NCBI GenBank assembly: GCA_023375785.1
Contig: SZWC01001207.1
Span: forward strand, 68,102-132,101
Length of the DNA: 64,000 bases
Direction of reading: 5' to 3'
Origin: Penium margaritaceum
Lineage: Eukaryota; Streptophyta; Zygnematophyceae; Desmidiales; Peniaceae
Below, piece by piece: positions 48,731-62,600 of this stretch. Position numbers and translations under genes: made by a program. Position 1 is the stretch's first letter. Every line of letters begins with the position of its first letter. Under the pieces are notes generated by a model. The model was not told the origin of the DNA. It worked only from the letters and a program-made list of their open reading frames with translations, and searched no databases.

Positions 48731-49032
48731 GGCTCCTGATCTGAGGATGTCTCTACTTTAGAGCATACTGCTCCAAAAATGCCTTCACCTCACAGAAGAA
48801 TCGCTTTGATGCTGAACTAAGGCACGGAGTCCATGATTTGGTGGAACCCAGTCTCCATGTGTTGTTAAGCCAGCATCTGCAAGACTTACCAGGCATGTGG
48901 AGAAAACATCTTCAGCATTTTAGAGGATCATTCAACTGCCCATCGTCCAGCATATGGGATACCTTCTTGGCAACAATAGGACCAGGAATCAACCTGGATC
49001 CATTGTCGTGACAGATTCACGGGGGTATCAGA
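48731..49032. other. ~300-bp spacer between SatB and SatA
   Basis: Neither satellite nor recognised element; found once in the window. No gene or RNA is seen. The plus-strand mirror junction at 13198/13199 has no such spacer. Confidence 0.6.
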
Positions 49033-52000
49033 CGTCACAGTGTGGCTATCATGTACAATGACCAACCAAAGTATGCATATGTCACTGACTATGACAAAAG
49101 AATTCCACTCTATGTGGTCAACGTTGACAACACATAACACGAGTCAAAAACGGTCATGTGGCAGAAACAATTATTTGGGAATACTAGCTATTGACTAGCA
49201 ATTACAAAGACCTTCATTACGTATGTGCATGGTGTGGCTACCATGCACAATGACCAACCAAAGTAGGCATATGTTAATTCTCATGACCAAAGAGTTGCCC
49301 TATGTGTGGTGAATGTTGACGACTCAAAACAGGAGTCACAGATGGTAAGAGGAGGAAACAATGGTTTAGGAATACTAATTATGAACAAGCAAGTACAAAG
49401 ACCTTCAATAAGTAGTGGCACGGTGTGGCTAAAATGCACAATGACCAACCAAAGTAGGCATACGTCACTGAACATGACCAAATGATTTCACTATGTGGTC
49501 AAAGTGAAAAACTCATGGTACGCGTCACAAATGGTCAGAGGGGGAACAATGACTTGGGAATAATAGTTTTCATTTAGCAAGTACAAGGACCTTCAAGGAG
49601 TAGTGGCACGCTGTGGCTAAGATTCAGAATGACCAGCCAAAGTAGGTATATGTCACTGCTCATGACCAACGGAATTTCACTATGTGTAGTCAACGTGGAC
49701 AACCCATTATACGAATCACAAATGGTTAGAGGGGGAAACAATGGTTTGGGAATACTCATTATCAACTTGCAAGTACAATTTCTTTCAATATGTAGTGGCA
49801 AGGTGTGGCTACCATGCATAATTTCAAACCACAGTAAGCATATGTCACTGACTATAACCAAAGAATTTCACTGTGTGTGGTCAATGTTGACAACTCATAA
49901 CATGAGTCACAAGTGGTCAGAGGGGACAACAATGATTTAGGAGCACTAGGTATTGACTATTGAGTACAAAGACATTCAATAAATATTAGCATTGTGTGGC
50001 AACCATGCACAATGACCAACCAAATGAGGCATATGTCACTCACCACGACCAAATAATTTCACTGTGAGTGGTCAATGTTGACAACTCTTAACACCAGTCA
50101 CAAATGGTCAGAGGGAAAAACAATGGTTCCAAAATCCTAGGTATCGACTAGCAATTACAAAGACCTTCAATAATTAGTGGCACGGTGTGGTTACCATGTA
50201 CAATGACCAACATAAGTATACATATGTCACTGACCATGACCAAAGAATTACACTATGTGTGGTCAATGTTGACAATCCATAACACGAGTCACAAGTGGGA
50301 AGAGGGGGAAACAATGGTTTCGGGATACTAGTTATTGTGTATCAAGTACAAAAGCCTTTATTAAGTAGTGGTACGGTGTGACTACCATGCACAATGACCA
50401 ACCAAAGTAGGCATTTGTCACTGAGTATGACCAAAGAATTATACTATGTGTAGCCAACGTTGACAACACAAAACACAAGTTACAAATGGTCAGACGGGAA
50501 AAACATGGTTTGGAAACTCTAGGTATCATCTAGCAAGTACAAACACCTTCAACAAGTAGTGGCACAGTGTGGCTACCATGCACAATGACCAACCAAAGTA
50601 GGCGTACGTCACTGACTATGACCAAATGAATTTCACTGCGTGTGATCAACATTGAAAACACATAACAAGAGTAAAAAATGGTCAGAGGAGGAAGCAATGG
50701 TTTGGGAAAACTGGTTATCGACTAGCAAGTACAAAGACCTCAATACGTAGTGGCACGGTGTGGCTACCATGCACAATGACCAACCATAGTAAGCATATGT
50801 CACTGTCCATGACCAACAAATCTCACTATGTTTGGTCAACGTTCACAACTCATCATACAAGTCACAAGCGGTCAGAGGAAGAAACAATGGTTTGTGAGTA
50901 CTCTTCATCAAATAGCAAGTACAAAGAACTTCAATAAGTAGTGGCACGGTGTGACTACCATGCACAATGACCAACCAAAGTAGGCATACGACACGGACCA
51001 TGACCAAAGAATTTATCTTTATGTCGTCAATGTAGAAAACTCATAATACAAGTCACAAATGGTCAGAGGGGGAAACAATGATTTGGGAATGCTATGTATT
51101 GTCTAGCAAGAAAGATTACCTTCAATACGTAGTGGCACGGTATGGCTACTATGCAGAATAACCAACCAAAGTAGGCATATGTCACTTATCATGACTAAGT
51201 AGTTCCACTATGTTGGGTCAATGTTGACAACTCATAACACAAGTCACAAATGGTTAGAGGGAAAAACAATTGTCAGTGAATACTAGTTATCAACTAGCAA
51301 CTATAAAGACCTTCAATACATGGTGGTACGGTGTGGTTACCATGCATAATGACCGACTAAAGCAGGCATATGTCACTGATCTTGACCAAAGAATTTCAAT
51401 ATGTGTGGTTAATGTTGACATCTCATAATACGAGTCACAAATGGTAACAGGGGAAATCAATATTTTGAAAATCTTAGTTTTCAACTAGCAAGTGCAAAGA
51501 CCTTCAATAAGTAGTGCCACGTTGTGGCTACTATACACAATGAACAACCAACTTAGGCATATGTCACTGACCATGACCGAATAATTTCACTTTATGTGGT
51601 CAACGTTGACAGATCAAAATACGGGTCTCAAACGGTCTGTGGGGGAAACAATGGTTTGGGAATACTAGTTATCAACCAGCAAGTACAAAGATCTTCAGTA
51701 CATCGTGGCATGGTGTGGACACCATGCACAATTGCCAACCAAATAAGGCATATTTCACTGACCATGACCAAATAATTTCAATGTGTGGTCATTGTTGAGA
51801 ACTCATAACATGAGTCACAAACGGTCAGAGGCGGGAAATAATGGTTTATGAATTATATTTATCGTCTCGCAAGTCCAGAGATCTTCAATAAGTATTGGCA
51901 CGGTATGGGTACCATGCACAATGACCAACCAAAGTAGGCATATATTATTGACCATGACCAAAGAATTTCACTGTGTGATCAATGTTGAAAACTCATAATA

Positions 52001-54867
52001 CAGGTCACAAATGGTTAGAGGGGGAAACACTGGTTTGGGAATACTAGTTATCAACTAGCAAGTACAAAGATCTTGAGTATGTATCGGCACAACGTGGCTA
52101 CCATGCACAATGACCAACCAAATTAGGCATATGTCACTGACCATGACCAACACATTTCACTATGGGTGGTCAACGTTGGTAATTTATAACACGAATCACA
52201 AATGATAAGAGGGGGAAACACTGGTTTGGGAATACTAGTTATCAACTAGCAAGTACAAAGACCTTCAATAAGTAGTGGCACGGTGTGGCTACCATGCACA
52301 ATGACCAACCAAAGTAGGCATATGTTAGTGACCATAACTAAAGAATTTCCCCATGGTTGGTCAATATGTACAACTCATAATACGAGTCACCAAAGGTAAG
52401 AGGGGGAAACAATGGGTTGGGAATACTAGTTATCAACTAGCAATTACAAAGATCTTCAATACGTAGTGGATTTCTGTGGCTATCATTCACAATGACCAAC
52501 AAAAGTAGGCGTATGTCACTAACCATGGCCAAAAGAATTTCACCATGTGTGGTCAATATTGACAACTCATAACACAAGTCACAAATGGTAATAGAGGAAC
52601 AATGGTTTGGGAGTACTAGTTTTTAACTAAAAAGTGGAAACACCTTCAAACTGTAGTGGCACAGTGTGACTACCATGCACAGTGACCGACCAAAGTATGC
52701 ATATATCACTGACCATGACCAAAGGATTTCACTTTATGTGGTCAATGTTGACAACTCATAACACGAGTCACAAAGGTTCAAAGGGAACAATGGTTTGAGG
52801 ATACTAGTTATTGACTAGTAAGTAGAAAGACCTTCAATAAGCTGCGGCACGGTGTGGCTACCATGCCCAATCACCATCCAAAGTAGGCAGATGTCACTGA
52901 GCATGACCTAAGAGTTCCATGATCTGTGGTCAATGTTGACAGCCCATAACACAAGTCACAAATGCGCAGAGGAAGAAACAATGGTTTGGACACACTAGGT
53001 ATTGACTAGCAAGTACAAAGACCTTCAATAAGCGGTGACACGGTGTGGCTTCAGTGCACAATGCCCAACCAAAGTAGGCATATGTAACTGATCATGACCA
53101 AAGAATTTCACCGTGTGTTGTCGACGTTGACAAATTTAACACGAGTCACAAATGGTCAGAGGGGGAAAAATAGTTTGGGAATACTTGTTAGCAACTAGCC
53201 AGTACAAAGACCTTTAATAAGTAATGGCACGGTATGGCTACCATGCACAATGACCAGCCGAAGTAGACACATGTCACTTATCATTACCAAAGACTTGTAT
53301 CGTGTGTGGTCAGCGTTGACAACTCATAACACGAGTCACAAATGGTCAGAGGGGGAAATACTGGTTTGGATATACCTGTTATTGACTAGCAAGTAGAAAG
53401 ACCTTCAATAAGTACTGACACAGTGTGACTACCATGCACAATGACCAACCAAATTAGGCATATGACACTCACCATGACCAAAAAACTTCACTATGTGTGG
53501 CCAGATTTGACAATTCATAATGAGAGTCACACATGGTCGTAGGGGGAATCAAAGGTTTGGGAGCACTAGTTGCCAACTAGCTCGTACAAATATATTCAAT
53601 AAGTAGTAGCACAATGTGGCTACCATGCACAGTGACCAACCAAAGTAGGCATATGTCACTAACCATGACCAAAACAATTTACAGGATGTGTGGTCCATGA
53701 AGGGAGAAACATTGGTTTGGAAATACTAGTGATCGACTAGAAAGTACAAAGATCTTCAATAAGTAGTGGCTCATTGTGGCTACCATACACAATGACCAAC
53801 GAAAGTATGCATGTCAGTGACCATGATGAAATAACTTCACTTTATGTGGTCAACATTCACAACTCATAATACATGTTACATTTGGTTAGAGGGGGAGAAA
53901 ATGGTCTGTGAATACTGTTTAACAACTAGCAAGTACAAAGACCTTCAAGAAGTAGTGATACAGTGTGGCTACTATGCAAAATGACCAACCAAAGAAGCCA
54001 TATGTCACTGACCATGACCAACTAAATCCATTGTATGGTCAACGTTGACAACTCATAACACGGGTCACAAATGTTCAGAGGGGGAAAAAATGGTTTGAAA
54101 ACACTAGGTATCGACTAACAAGTACAAAAACCTTCAATACGTAGTGGCACGGTGTGGCTTCCATGCAAAATGACCACCCAAAGTAGGCATATGTCACTGA
54201 TCATGACCATACGAATTTCACTGTGTGTGGTCAATGTTGACAACTCGTAACAGGAGTGACAACTGGTAAGAGGGGGAAACAATGGTTTGGGAATACTAGT
54301 TATCAACTAGATAGCACAACGAATTCCAGTAAGTAGTTTCACGGTGTGGCTACCATGCACAATGATCAACCGAAATAGTCATATGTCTCTTAACATGACC
54401 AGAGAGTCTCACTATGTGTGGTCAACGTTGACAACTCATACCACGAGTCACAGATGGTCAGAGGGAGAAACTATGGGTTGATAATACTACTTATCTATTA
54501 GCGTGTACAAAGACCTTCAATAAGTAGTGGCCTGGTGTGGCTTCAATGTATGATGACCAACCAAAGTAGGCACATGTCACGTATCATGACCAGAGCGTTT
54601 AACTATAATGGGCCAATGTTGACAACTCATAACATATGTCACAAATGGTCAGAAGGAGAAACAATGAAATGGGAATACTATTTATCGACTAGCAAGTACA
54701 AAGACCTTGAATAAGTAGTGGCACCATGTTTGTACCATGCACAATGACGAACCAAAGTAGGCATATGTCACTGACCATGACGAAAGTATTTTACTGTGTG
54801 TGGCCAATGTTGACAACCCATAGTACGAGTCACAAATGATCAGATGGGGAAAAATGGTTCAAGAGTA
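49033..54867 (-). repeat. SatA array, minus orientation
   Basis: About thirty ~190-bp monomers as the complement of the left-hand array (AATGACCAACCAAAGTAGGC, GTGGTCAACGTTGACAACTC). Landmark ACCATGCACAATGACC repeats near 52100 and 52290. No insertion interrupts it. No gene is seen. It ends within GGTTCAAGAGTA and passes directly into plus-oriented SatB. Confidence 0.95.
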
Positions 54868-56639
54868 GGCCAGAGAACGGTGGAGCAAGTTAGAGAAAGG
54901 TGGAACAAGCAAGGGAAAGGTGGAGCAAGCCAGCAAAAGGTAGAGCAAGTCAGGGAAAGGTGGAGCAAGCCAGCGAAATGTGGTGCAAGCCACAGAAAGG
55001 AGGAGCAAGCCAGATAAAAGTGGAGCAAGCCAGAGAAAGATGGAGCAAGCTGGAAAAAGGTGGAGCAAGCCAGGGGAAGGTGGAGCAAGCCAGAGAAAAA
55101 TGCAGCAAGCCAGGGAAAGGTGGAGCAAGCCATAGAAATGTGGAGGAAGCCAGAGAACTGTGGAGCAAGCGAGAGAACGGTGGAGCAAGCCGAAGAAAGG
55201 TGGAGCAAGCAAGATAACGGTGGAGCAAGCGAGGGAAAGGTGGAGTGAGCCAGAGAAAGGTGAAGCAAGCCAGGGAAAGGTGGAGAAAGCCAGAGAAAGG
55301 TGGAGCAAGCCAGGGAAAGGTGGAGCAAGCCATAGAAAAGTGGAGCAAGCCAGAGAAAGGTGGAGCAAGCCAGAGAAAGGTGGAGCAATTCAGAGAAAGG
55401 TGGAGCAAGTCAGAAAACTCTGGAGCAAGCCAGTGAAAGGTGGAGCAATCCACAGAAAGATGGAGCAAGCCAGAGAAAGGTTGAGCAAGCCGGAGAACGG
55501 TGGAGCAAGCCAGAGAAAGATGGAGCAACGCAGAGAAAGGTGGAGCAAGCCAGAGAAAAGTGGAGCAAGTCAGAGACAGTGGAGCAAGCCAGAGAAAGGT
55601 GAAGCAAGCCAGGGAAAGATGGAGCAAGCCAGAGAAAGGTGGAGCAATCCAGCGAATGCTAGAGCAAGCCAGAGAACGGTGGAGCAAGTCACAGAATGGT
55701 AGAGCAAGAAAGAGAAAGGTTGAACAAGGCAAGAAAGGGTGGAGCAAGACAGAGAAAGGTGGAGCAAGCGATAGAATGGAGGGGCAAGCCAGAGAACGGT
55801 GGAGCAGGGCAGAGAATAGTAGAGCAAGTCAGAGTGTGGTGGAGCAAGCCAAAGAAAGGTCGAGGAAACCAGAGAATGGTGGAGAAAGGCAGAGAACGGT
55901 TGTGCAATCCAGAGAAAGGTGGAGCAGGTCAGAGAACGGTGGATCACGCCAGAGAAAGGAGAAGCAAGCCAGAGAAAGGTTGAGCAAGCCAGAGAACGGT
56001 GGAGCAAGCCGGAGAAAGGTGGAACAAGCCAATGAAAGGTGGAGCAGCGCAGAGAAAGGTGGAGCAGGACAGAGAACGGTGGAGCAAGCCACAGAAAGAT
56101 TGAGAAAGCAAGTGAGCGGTGTAGCAAGCCAGAGAAAGTTGGAGCAAGCCAGAGAACGGTGGAGAAAGCTTGAGAAAGGTGGAGCAAGCCAGAGAAAGGT
56201 GGAGCAGGCCAGAGAAAGGTGGAGCAAGTCAGAGAACAGTGGATCAAGCCAGAGATTGGTGGAGCAAGGCAGAGAACGGTGCAGCAAGCCAGAGAAAGGT
56301 GGAGCAAGTCAAAGAACAGTGCAGCAAGTCAGAGAACGGTGGAACAAGCCTGAGAAAGGAGGAGCAAGCCAGAGAATGGTCAAGCAAGCCAGAAAACGGT
56401 CGAGCACGCCAGAGAAAGGAGGAGCAAGCAAGAGAATGGTGGAGCAAGCCAGAGAAAGGTGGAGCAAGCCAGAGAGATATGGAGCAGGACAGAGAAAATT
56501 AGGGCAGGACAGAGAACAGTGGAGCAAGCCAGGGAAAGGGTGAGCAAGCCAGAGAACGTTGGGGCAAGCCAAAGAAAGGTGGAGCAAGCCAGAGAAAGGT
56601 AGAGCAAGCAAGGGAAGGATGGAGCAATCCCAAAACACG
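54868..56639 (+). repeat. SatB array, plus orientation, third block
   Basis: About 88 units of GAGCAAGCCAGAGAAAGGTG. The frames on both strands are repeat translations. The last units (56600-56700) change stepwise to SatC. Confidence 0.96.
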
Positions 56640-59600
56640 TGGAGCAAGGCCAGCAGAACTAGAGCAAGATCAAGACAACAGGAGCAAGCCCAAGACAACA
56701 GGATCAAGCCAAAGACAACTGGAGCAAGCCCAAGACAACAGGAGCAAGCCCAAGACAACAGGATTAAGCCAAAGACAACTGGAGAAAGTCCCAAGCCAAG
56801 TGGAGCAAGCCGAAGCCAATTGGAGCAAGCCCAATACAACTGGAGTAAGCCCAAGACAACTGGAACAAGCCAAAGACAACAAGACCAAGACAACTGGAGC
56901 AAGGCCAAAACAACTGGAGCGAGCCTAAGACAGTTGGAGAAAGGACAATAAAAGTGGCTCAAGGCCAAAACAACTGGAGATATCCCAAGATAAATGGAAC
57001 AAGTGCAAGACAAGTGCAGCAAGCCCAAGACAACTGCAGCAAGCCGAAAACAGTTGCAGTCAACCCATGACAACTGGAGCAAGGCCAAGACTACTGGAGA
57101 AAGGCCAAGACAACTAGAGCATGCCCAAGAAAGTTGGAGCGAGCCCAAGACAACAGGAGAAGGCCCAAGACAAATGGATCAAGCACAAGACAACAAGAGC
57201 AAGCGCAAGACAACTGGAGCAAGCCCAAGACAATTGGAGCAAGGCCGAGACAACTGGAGCAAGCCCAAGGCGGCTAGAGCAGGGCCAAGATAATTGTAGC
57301 AAGCCCAAGACAATAAGAGCAAAGCCAAGAAACCTGGAGCACTCCCAAGAAAACTGGAGCAAGGCCAAGACAACTGGAGCAAGCCCAAGACACCTCGAGC
57401 AAGGCCGACACGAATGGAGCAAGCCCAAGACAATAGGAGCGAGCCCAAGACTACTAGATCAAGCCAAAGACAGCTAGAGCCACACCAAGCCAACTTGAGC
57501 AAGTGGAAGCATACTAAAGCAAGCCCAAGACAACTGAAGCAAGCCCAAGACAACTAGAGCAAGACCAATCCAGCTAGAGCAAGGCCAAAACCAGCTGGAG
57601 CAATTGCAAGCAAAATTGAGCAAACCTAAGACAACTGGTGCAAGGCCAAGACAACTTGAGCAAGGCCAAGACAACACGAACAATCCCAAGACAACTGGAG
57701 CAAGCGCAAGACAAATGGAGCAAGGCCAAGACAACCATAGCAAGCCCAAGACAACAGGAGCAAACCAAAGATAACTGTAGCAAGGCCAATACAACAGGAG
57801 CAAGGCCATGACAACTAGAGAACGTCCAAGAAAACTAAAGCAAGCCCAAGACAACTGGAGCAAGCCCAAGGCAACTGGAGAATGCCCAAGAGAACTGGAA
57901 CACGCCCAAGACTATTGGAGCAAGGACAAGACAACTGGAGCAAGCCCAAGAAAACTAGAGCACCTCTAAGAAAGCTGTAGCAAGACCAAGAGAATTGGAG
58001 CAAGGCCAAGACAACTGGATAAAGCCCAAGACAACTGGAGCAAGCCCAAGACAACTGGAGCAAGCCGAAGACAATTGGAGCAAGGCCAAGACAACTGGAG
58101 CAAGGCCAAGAAAACTGGAGCAACCCCGAGACAATTGGAACAAGCCCAAGAAAACTGGAGCAATCCCAAGACAACTGGAGCAAACCCAAGACAACTGGAG
58201 CAAGGCCAAGACAACTGGAGAAATCCCAAAAAAAATGGAAAGAGGCCAAGACAACTGCAGCAAGCCCAAGACAACTAGGACAAGCCCAAGAGGACTGGAG
58301 CAAGCCCAGGACAACAGGAGCAAGGCCAAGACAACTGGAGAAAGGCCAAGAAAACTGGAGTCAACCCAAGACAACTGGATCAAGGCCAAGAAAACTGGAC
58401 CAAACACGTGACAACTGAATCAAGGCCAAGACATGGAGCAAGGCCAACACAACTATTCCACGCCCAAGACAAATGGTGCAAGCTCAAGACAACTGTAGCA
58501 AGCCCAAGACAACAGGAGCGAGGACAAGAAAACTGCAGCAAGGCCAAGAATAGTGGAGCAAGCCCAAGACAACTGGAGCAAGCCCAAGAAAACTTGAGCA
58601 AGGCCAAGAAAACTTGAGCAAACCAAAGACAGCTGGAGCAAATCCAAGACAACTAGAGCAAGGCCAAAACAGCTAGAGCACGCCCAAAAAAACTGGAGCA
58701 AGCCCAAGACAACTGGAGCAAGCTCAAGACAGTTGGAACAAGCCCAAGAAAACTGGAGCAAGCCCAAGACAACTGGAGCAAACTCATGAAAACTGGAGCA
58801 AAGCCAAGACAACTGGAGCAAGCCCAAGAAAACTGGAACAAGGCCAAGACAATTGCACCAAGCCCAATACAAGTGGGACAAGCCCAAGACAACTGGAGCA
58901 AGCCCAAGACAAATGGAGAAAGGCTAAGACAACTGGAGAAAGGCCAAGAAGAGTGGAGTCAACCCAAGACAACTGGAGAAAGGCCAAGACAACTGGAGAA
59001 ATTCTAATACATCTGAATCAACGCCTAGAAATGGAGCAAGGCCAACACAACTAGTGCAAGCCCAAGACAACTGGAGCAAGCTTAAGACAACTGAAGCAAG
59101 GTCAAAACAACTAGAGTAAGCCCAAGACAACTGGAGCAAGCCCAACACAACAGGAGCAAGCCCGAGACAACAAGATCAAGCCAAAAATAACTGGAGGAAG
59201 CCCGAGCCAACTGGAGTAAGCCCAAGCCAATTGGAGCAAGCCCAAGACAACAGGAGTAAGCCCAAGACAACTGGTGCAAGCCCAAGACAAATGGAGCAAG
59301 ACCAAGACAAATGGAGCAAAGCCAAAACAACTGGAGCAAGCCAAAGACAAATCGAGTAAGCCTAAGACAATTGGAGCAAGGCCAATAAAACTGGCTCAAG
59401 ACCAAGATAACTCAAGCAATCCCAAGACAACTAGAGAAAGCGCAAGACAACTGGAGCAAGCCCAAGACAACTTCAGCAAGCCGAAGACAACTAGAGCAAG
59501 GACGAGACAAGTGGAGCAAGGCTAAGACGACTTGTGCAATCCCAAGATAACAGGAGCAAGCCTAAAACAACTGGAGCGAGGCCAAGACAACTGGAGTAAT

Positions 59601-62600
59601 CCCAAGACAACTGGAGCAAGCCTAAACAAACTGGAGCAAGCCCAAGACAACTAGAGGAAGGCCAAGGCAACTTAAGCAAACCTAAGACAGCTTGAGCATT
59701 GCCAAGGCAACTAAAGCAATGCCAAAACGACTAGAGCACACCCAAAATAACTGGAGCAAGCCCAAGAGAACTGGAGCAAGCCCAAGACAAGTGGAACAAG
59801 CCCAAGGCAGCTAGAGCAAGCCAAAGACAACTAGAGCAAGCCCAAGCAAGCTGGAACAAGGCAAAGACAATTGGAGCAAGCCCAATACACCTGGGAATAA
59901 CCCAAGACAACTGGACCAAGCCCAAGACAACTGGAGCATGGCCAAGACAACTGGATCAAGGCCAAGACAACTGGAGCAAATGCAAGACAACAGGAGCAAG
60001 GCCAAGACAACTGCAGCAAACCGAAGACAACTGGAGTAAGGCCAAGACGTGGAGCAAGGCCAACAAAACCTGTGCACGCCCAAGAAAACTGGAGCAAGCT
60101 CAAGACAACTGGAGCAAGTTTACGACAACTGGAGCAAGCCCAAAATCTGGAGCAAGCCCAAGACAACAGGAGCAAGGCCATGAAAACTGGAGCAAGCCCA
60201 AGACACCTGGAGAAAGGCCAAAAAAAATGGGGCAAGCCCAAGAGAATAGGAGCAAGCGCAAGACAACTAAATCAAGCCAAAGACAACTGGAGCAAATCCA
60301 AGCCAACTGGAGCAAGCCAAAGCCAACTCGAGCAAGCCCAAGACAACTCGAGCAAGCCCAAGACAATTGGAGCAAGCCCACGACAACAGGAGCAAGACCA
60401 ATACAACTTGAGCAAAAGCCAAAACACCTGGAGCAAGTGCAAGACAAATTGAGCAAGCCTAAGACAACTGGGACAAGGCCAAGACAACTTGAGCAAGGTC
60501 ATGACAACTGGAGCAATCCCAAAACAACTGGGACAAGCGATAGACAATTGGAGCAAGCCGAAGACAATTAGAGCAAGCCCAAGACAACAGGAGCAAACCC
60601 AAGATAACTGTAGAAAGGCAAGGACAACTAGAGCAAGGCCAAGACAACTAGAGCACGCCCAAGACAACTGGAGCAAGCCAAATACAACTGGAGCAAGCCC
60701 AAGACAACTGGAGCAAGCCCAAGACAACTTGAGCAAGCCAAAGACTATTAGAGCAAGGCAAATACAACTGGAGCAATCCCAAGACAACTGGAGCAAGCTT
60801 AAGATAATTGTAGAAAGTCTAAGACAATTGAAGCAAGGCCAAGACAACTGGAGCAATCCAAACAAAACAAGAGCAAGGCCAAGACAACTAGATCAAGCCC
60901 AAGACAACTGGAGCAAGCCCAAGACAACTTGAGCAAGCCCAAGACACCTTAAGAAAGCCCAAGACAAATGAAGCAAGGCTAAGACAACTGGAGCAAGGCC
61001 AAGACAACTGGAGCAAGCCCAAAACAACTGCAGCAAGCCTAAGGCTGCTGGTGCAAGGCCAAGACAACTGGAGCAATCCCACGACAACTGGAGCAAGCCC
61101 AAGACAACTGGAGCAAGCCGAAGATAACTGGAGCAAGGCCAAAACATCTTGAACAAACCCGGGACAACTGGAGTAAGGCCAAGACAACTGGAGCAAGGGC
61201 AACACAACTAGAGCACGCCCAAGACAAATGAAGCAAGCCCAAGAAAACTGGAGCAAGTCCAATACAACTGGAACAAGCCCAAGACAACTAGAGCAAGCCT
61301 AAGAAAACTGGAGAAAACCCAAAACAACTGGAGCAAGGCCAAGAGAACTGGGTAAAGCCCAAGACAACTGGAGCAAGGCCAAGATAATTGGAGCAAGCCC
61401 AAGACAACTGAAGTAAGGCCAAGACAACTGTAGCAAGCCCAAGAAAAAAGGATGAAGGCCAAGACACCTGGAGAAAGCCCACGACAACTGGAGCAAGCCC
61501 AAGACAACAAGAGGAAGGCCAAGAAAACTGGAATAAGGCCAAGACAACTACAGCAAGTCCAAGAAAACTGGAGCAAACCCGAGACAACTCGAACAAGGAC
61601 AAGACAATTGGAGCAAGCCCAAAACGACTGGAGTCAAGCCAAGACAACTGGAGCAAGCCTAAGACACCTTGAGCAAGCCAAAGACAACTGGAGCAAAGCA
61701 AATACAACTGGAGCAAGGTCAACACAACTCCATCAAGTCCAAGACAGCTGGAGCAAGCCCAAGCCAACTCGAGCAAGTGTAAGACAACTGGAACAAGCCC
61801 AAGACAGCTCGAGCAATCCCAAGACAACTAAAGCAAGGCCAAGACAACTGGAACAACGACAAGACAACTAGAGCACGTCCAAGACAACTGGAGCAAGGCC
61901 AAGACAACTGGAGTAAACCCAAGACACTGGAGAAAAGATAAGACAACTCGATCAAGCAAAAGACAACTGGAGGAAACCCAAGACAACTGGAGCAAGGACA
62001 AGAGAACTGGATCACGCCCAAGACAGCTGGAGGAAAGCCAAGAATATTGGAGCAAACCCAAGACAACTGGAGCAAGGCCAAGACAACTGTCGCAAGTCCA
62101 AGAAAACTGAATCAAGGCCAAGACAACTGGAGCAAACCCAAGACAACTGGAGCAAGCCCAATACAACTGGAGCAAGGCCAAGAAAACTGGAGCAAGGCCA
62201 GGACAACTACAGGAAGGCCAAGACAACTGGAGCAAACCCAAAAAAAATACAGCAAGGCCAAGATTACTGGCGCAAGCCCAACACAACTGGAGCAAGCCCA
62301 AGAAAACTGGAGCAAGCCCAAGACACCTGGAGCAATCCGAAGACAACTAGAGCAAGCCAAAGACAACTGGAGCAAGGCAAATACAACTGGAGCAATCCCA
62401 AGACAACTGGAGCAAGTCCAACACAGCTGGAGGAAGCCCAAGCCAACTTGACCAAGCCTAAGACAACTAGAGCAATCCCAAGACAGGTGGAGCAAGCCCA
62501 AGACAACTAGAGCAAGGCCAAGACAAGTGGAGCAAGGCCAAGACAACTAGAGCAAGCCGAAGACAACTGGAGCAAGGCCGCGACAATTGGAGAAAACCCA

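Noticed and set aside
56559-58411. Charged repeat proteins EQAQDNWSKPKTTGASPRQ on the plus strand
   Set aside because: Translation of SatC; no start context, no bias to one frame, many broken frames.
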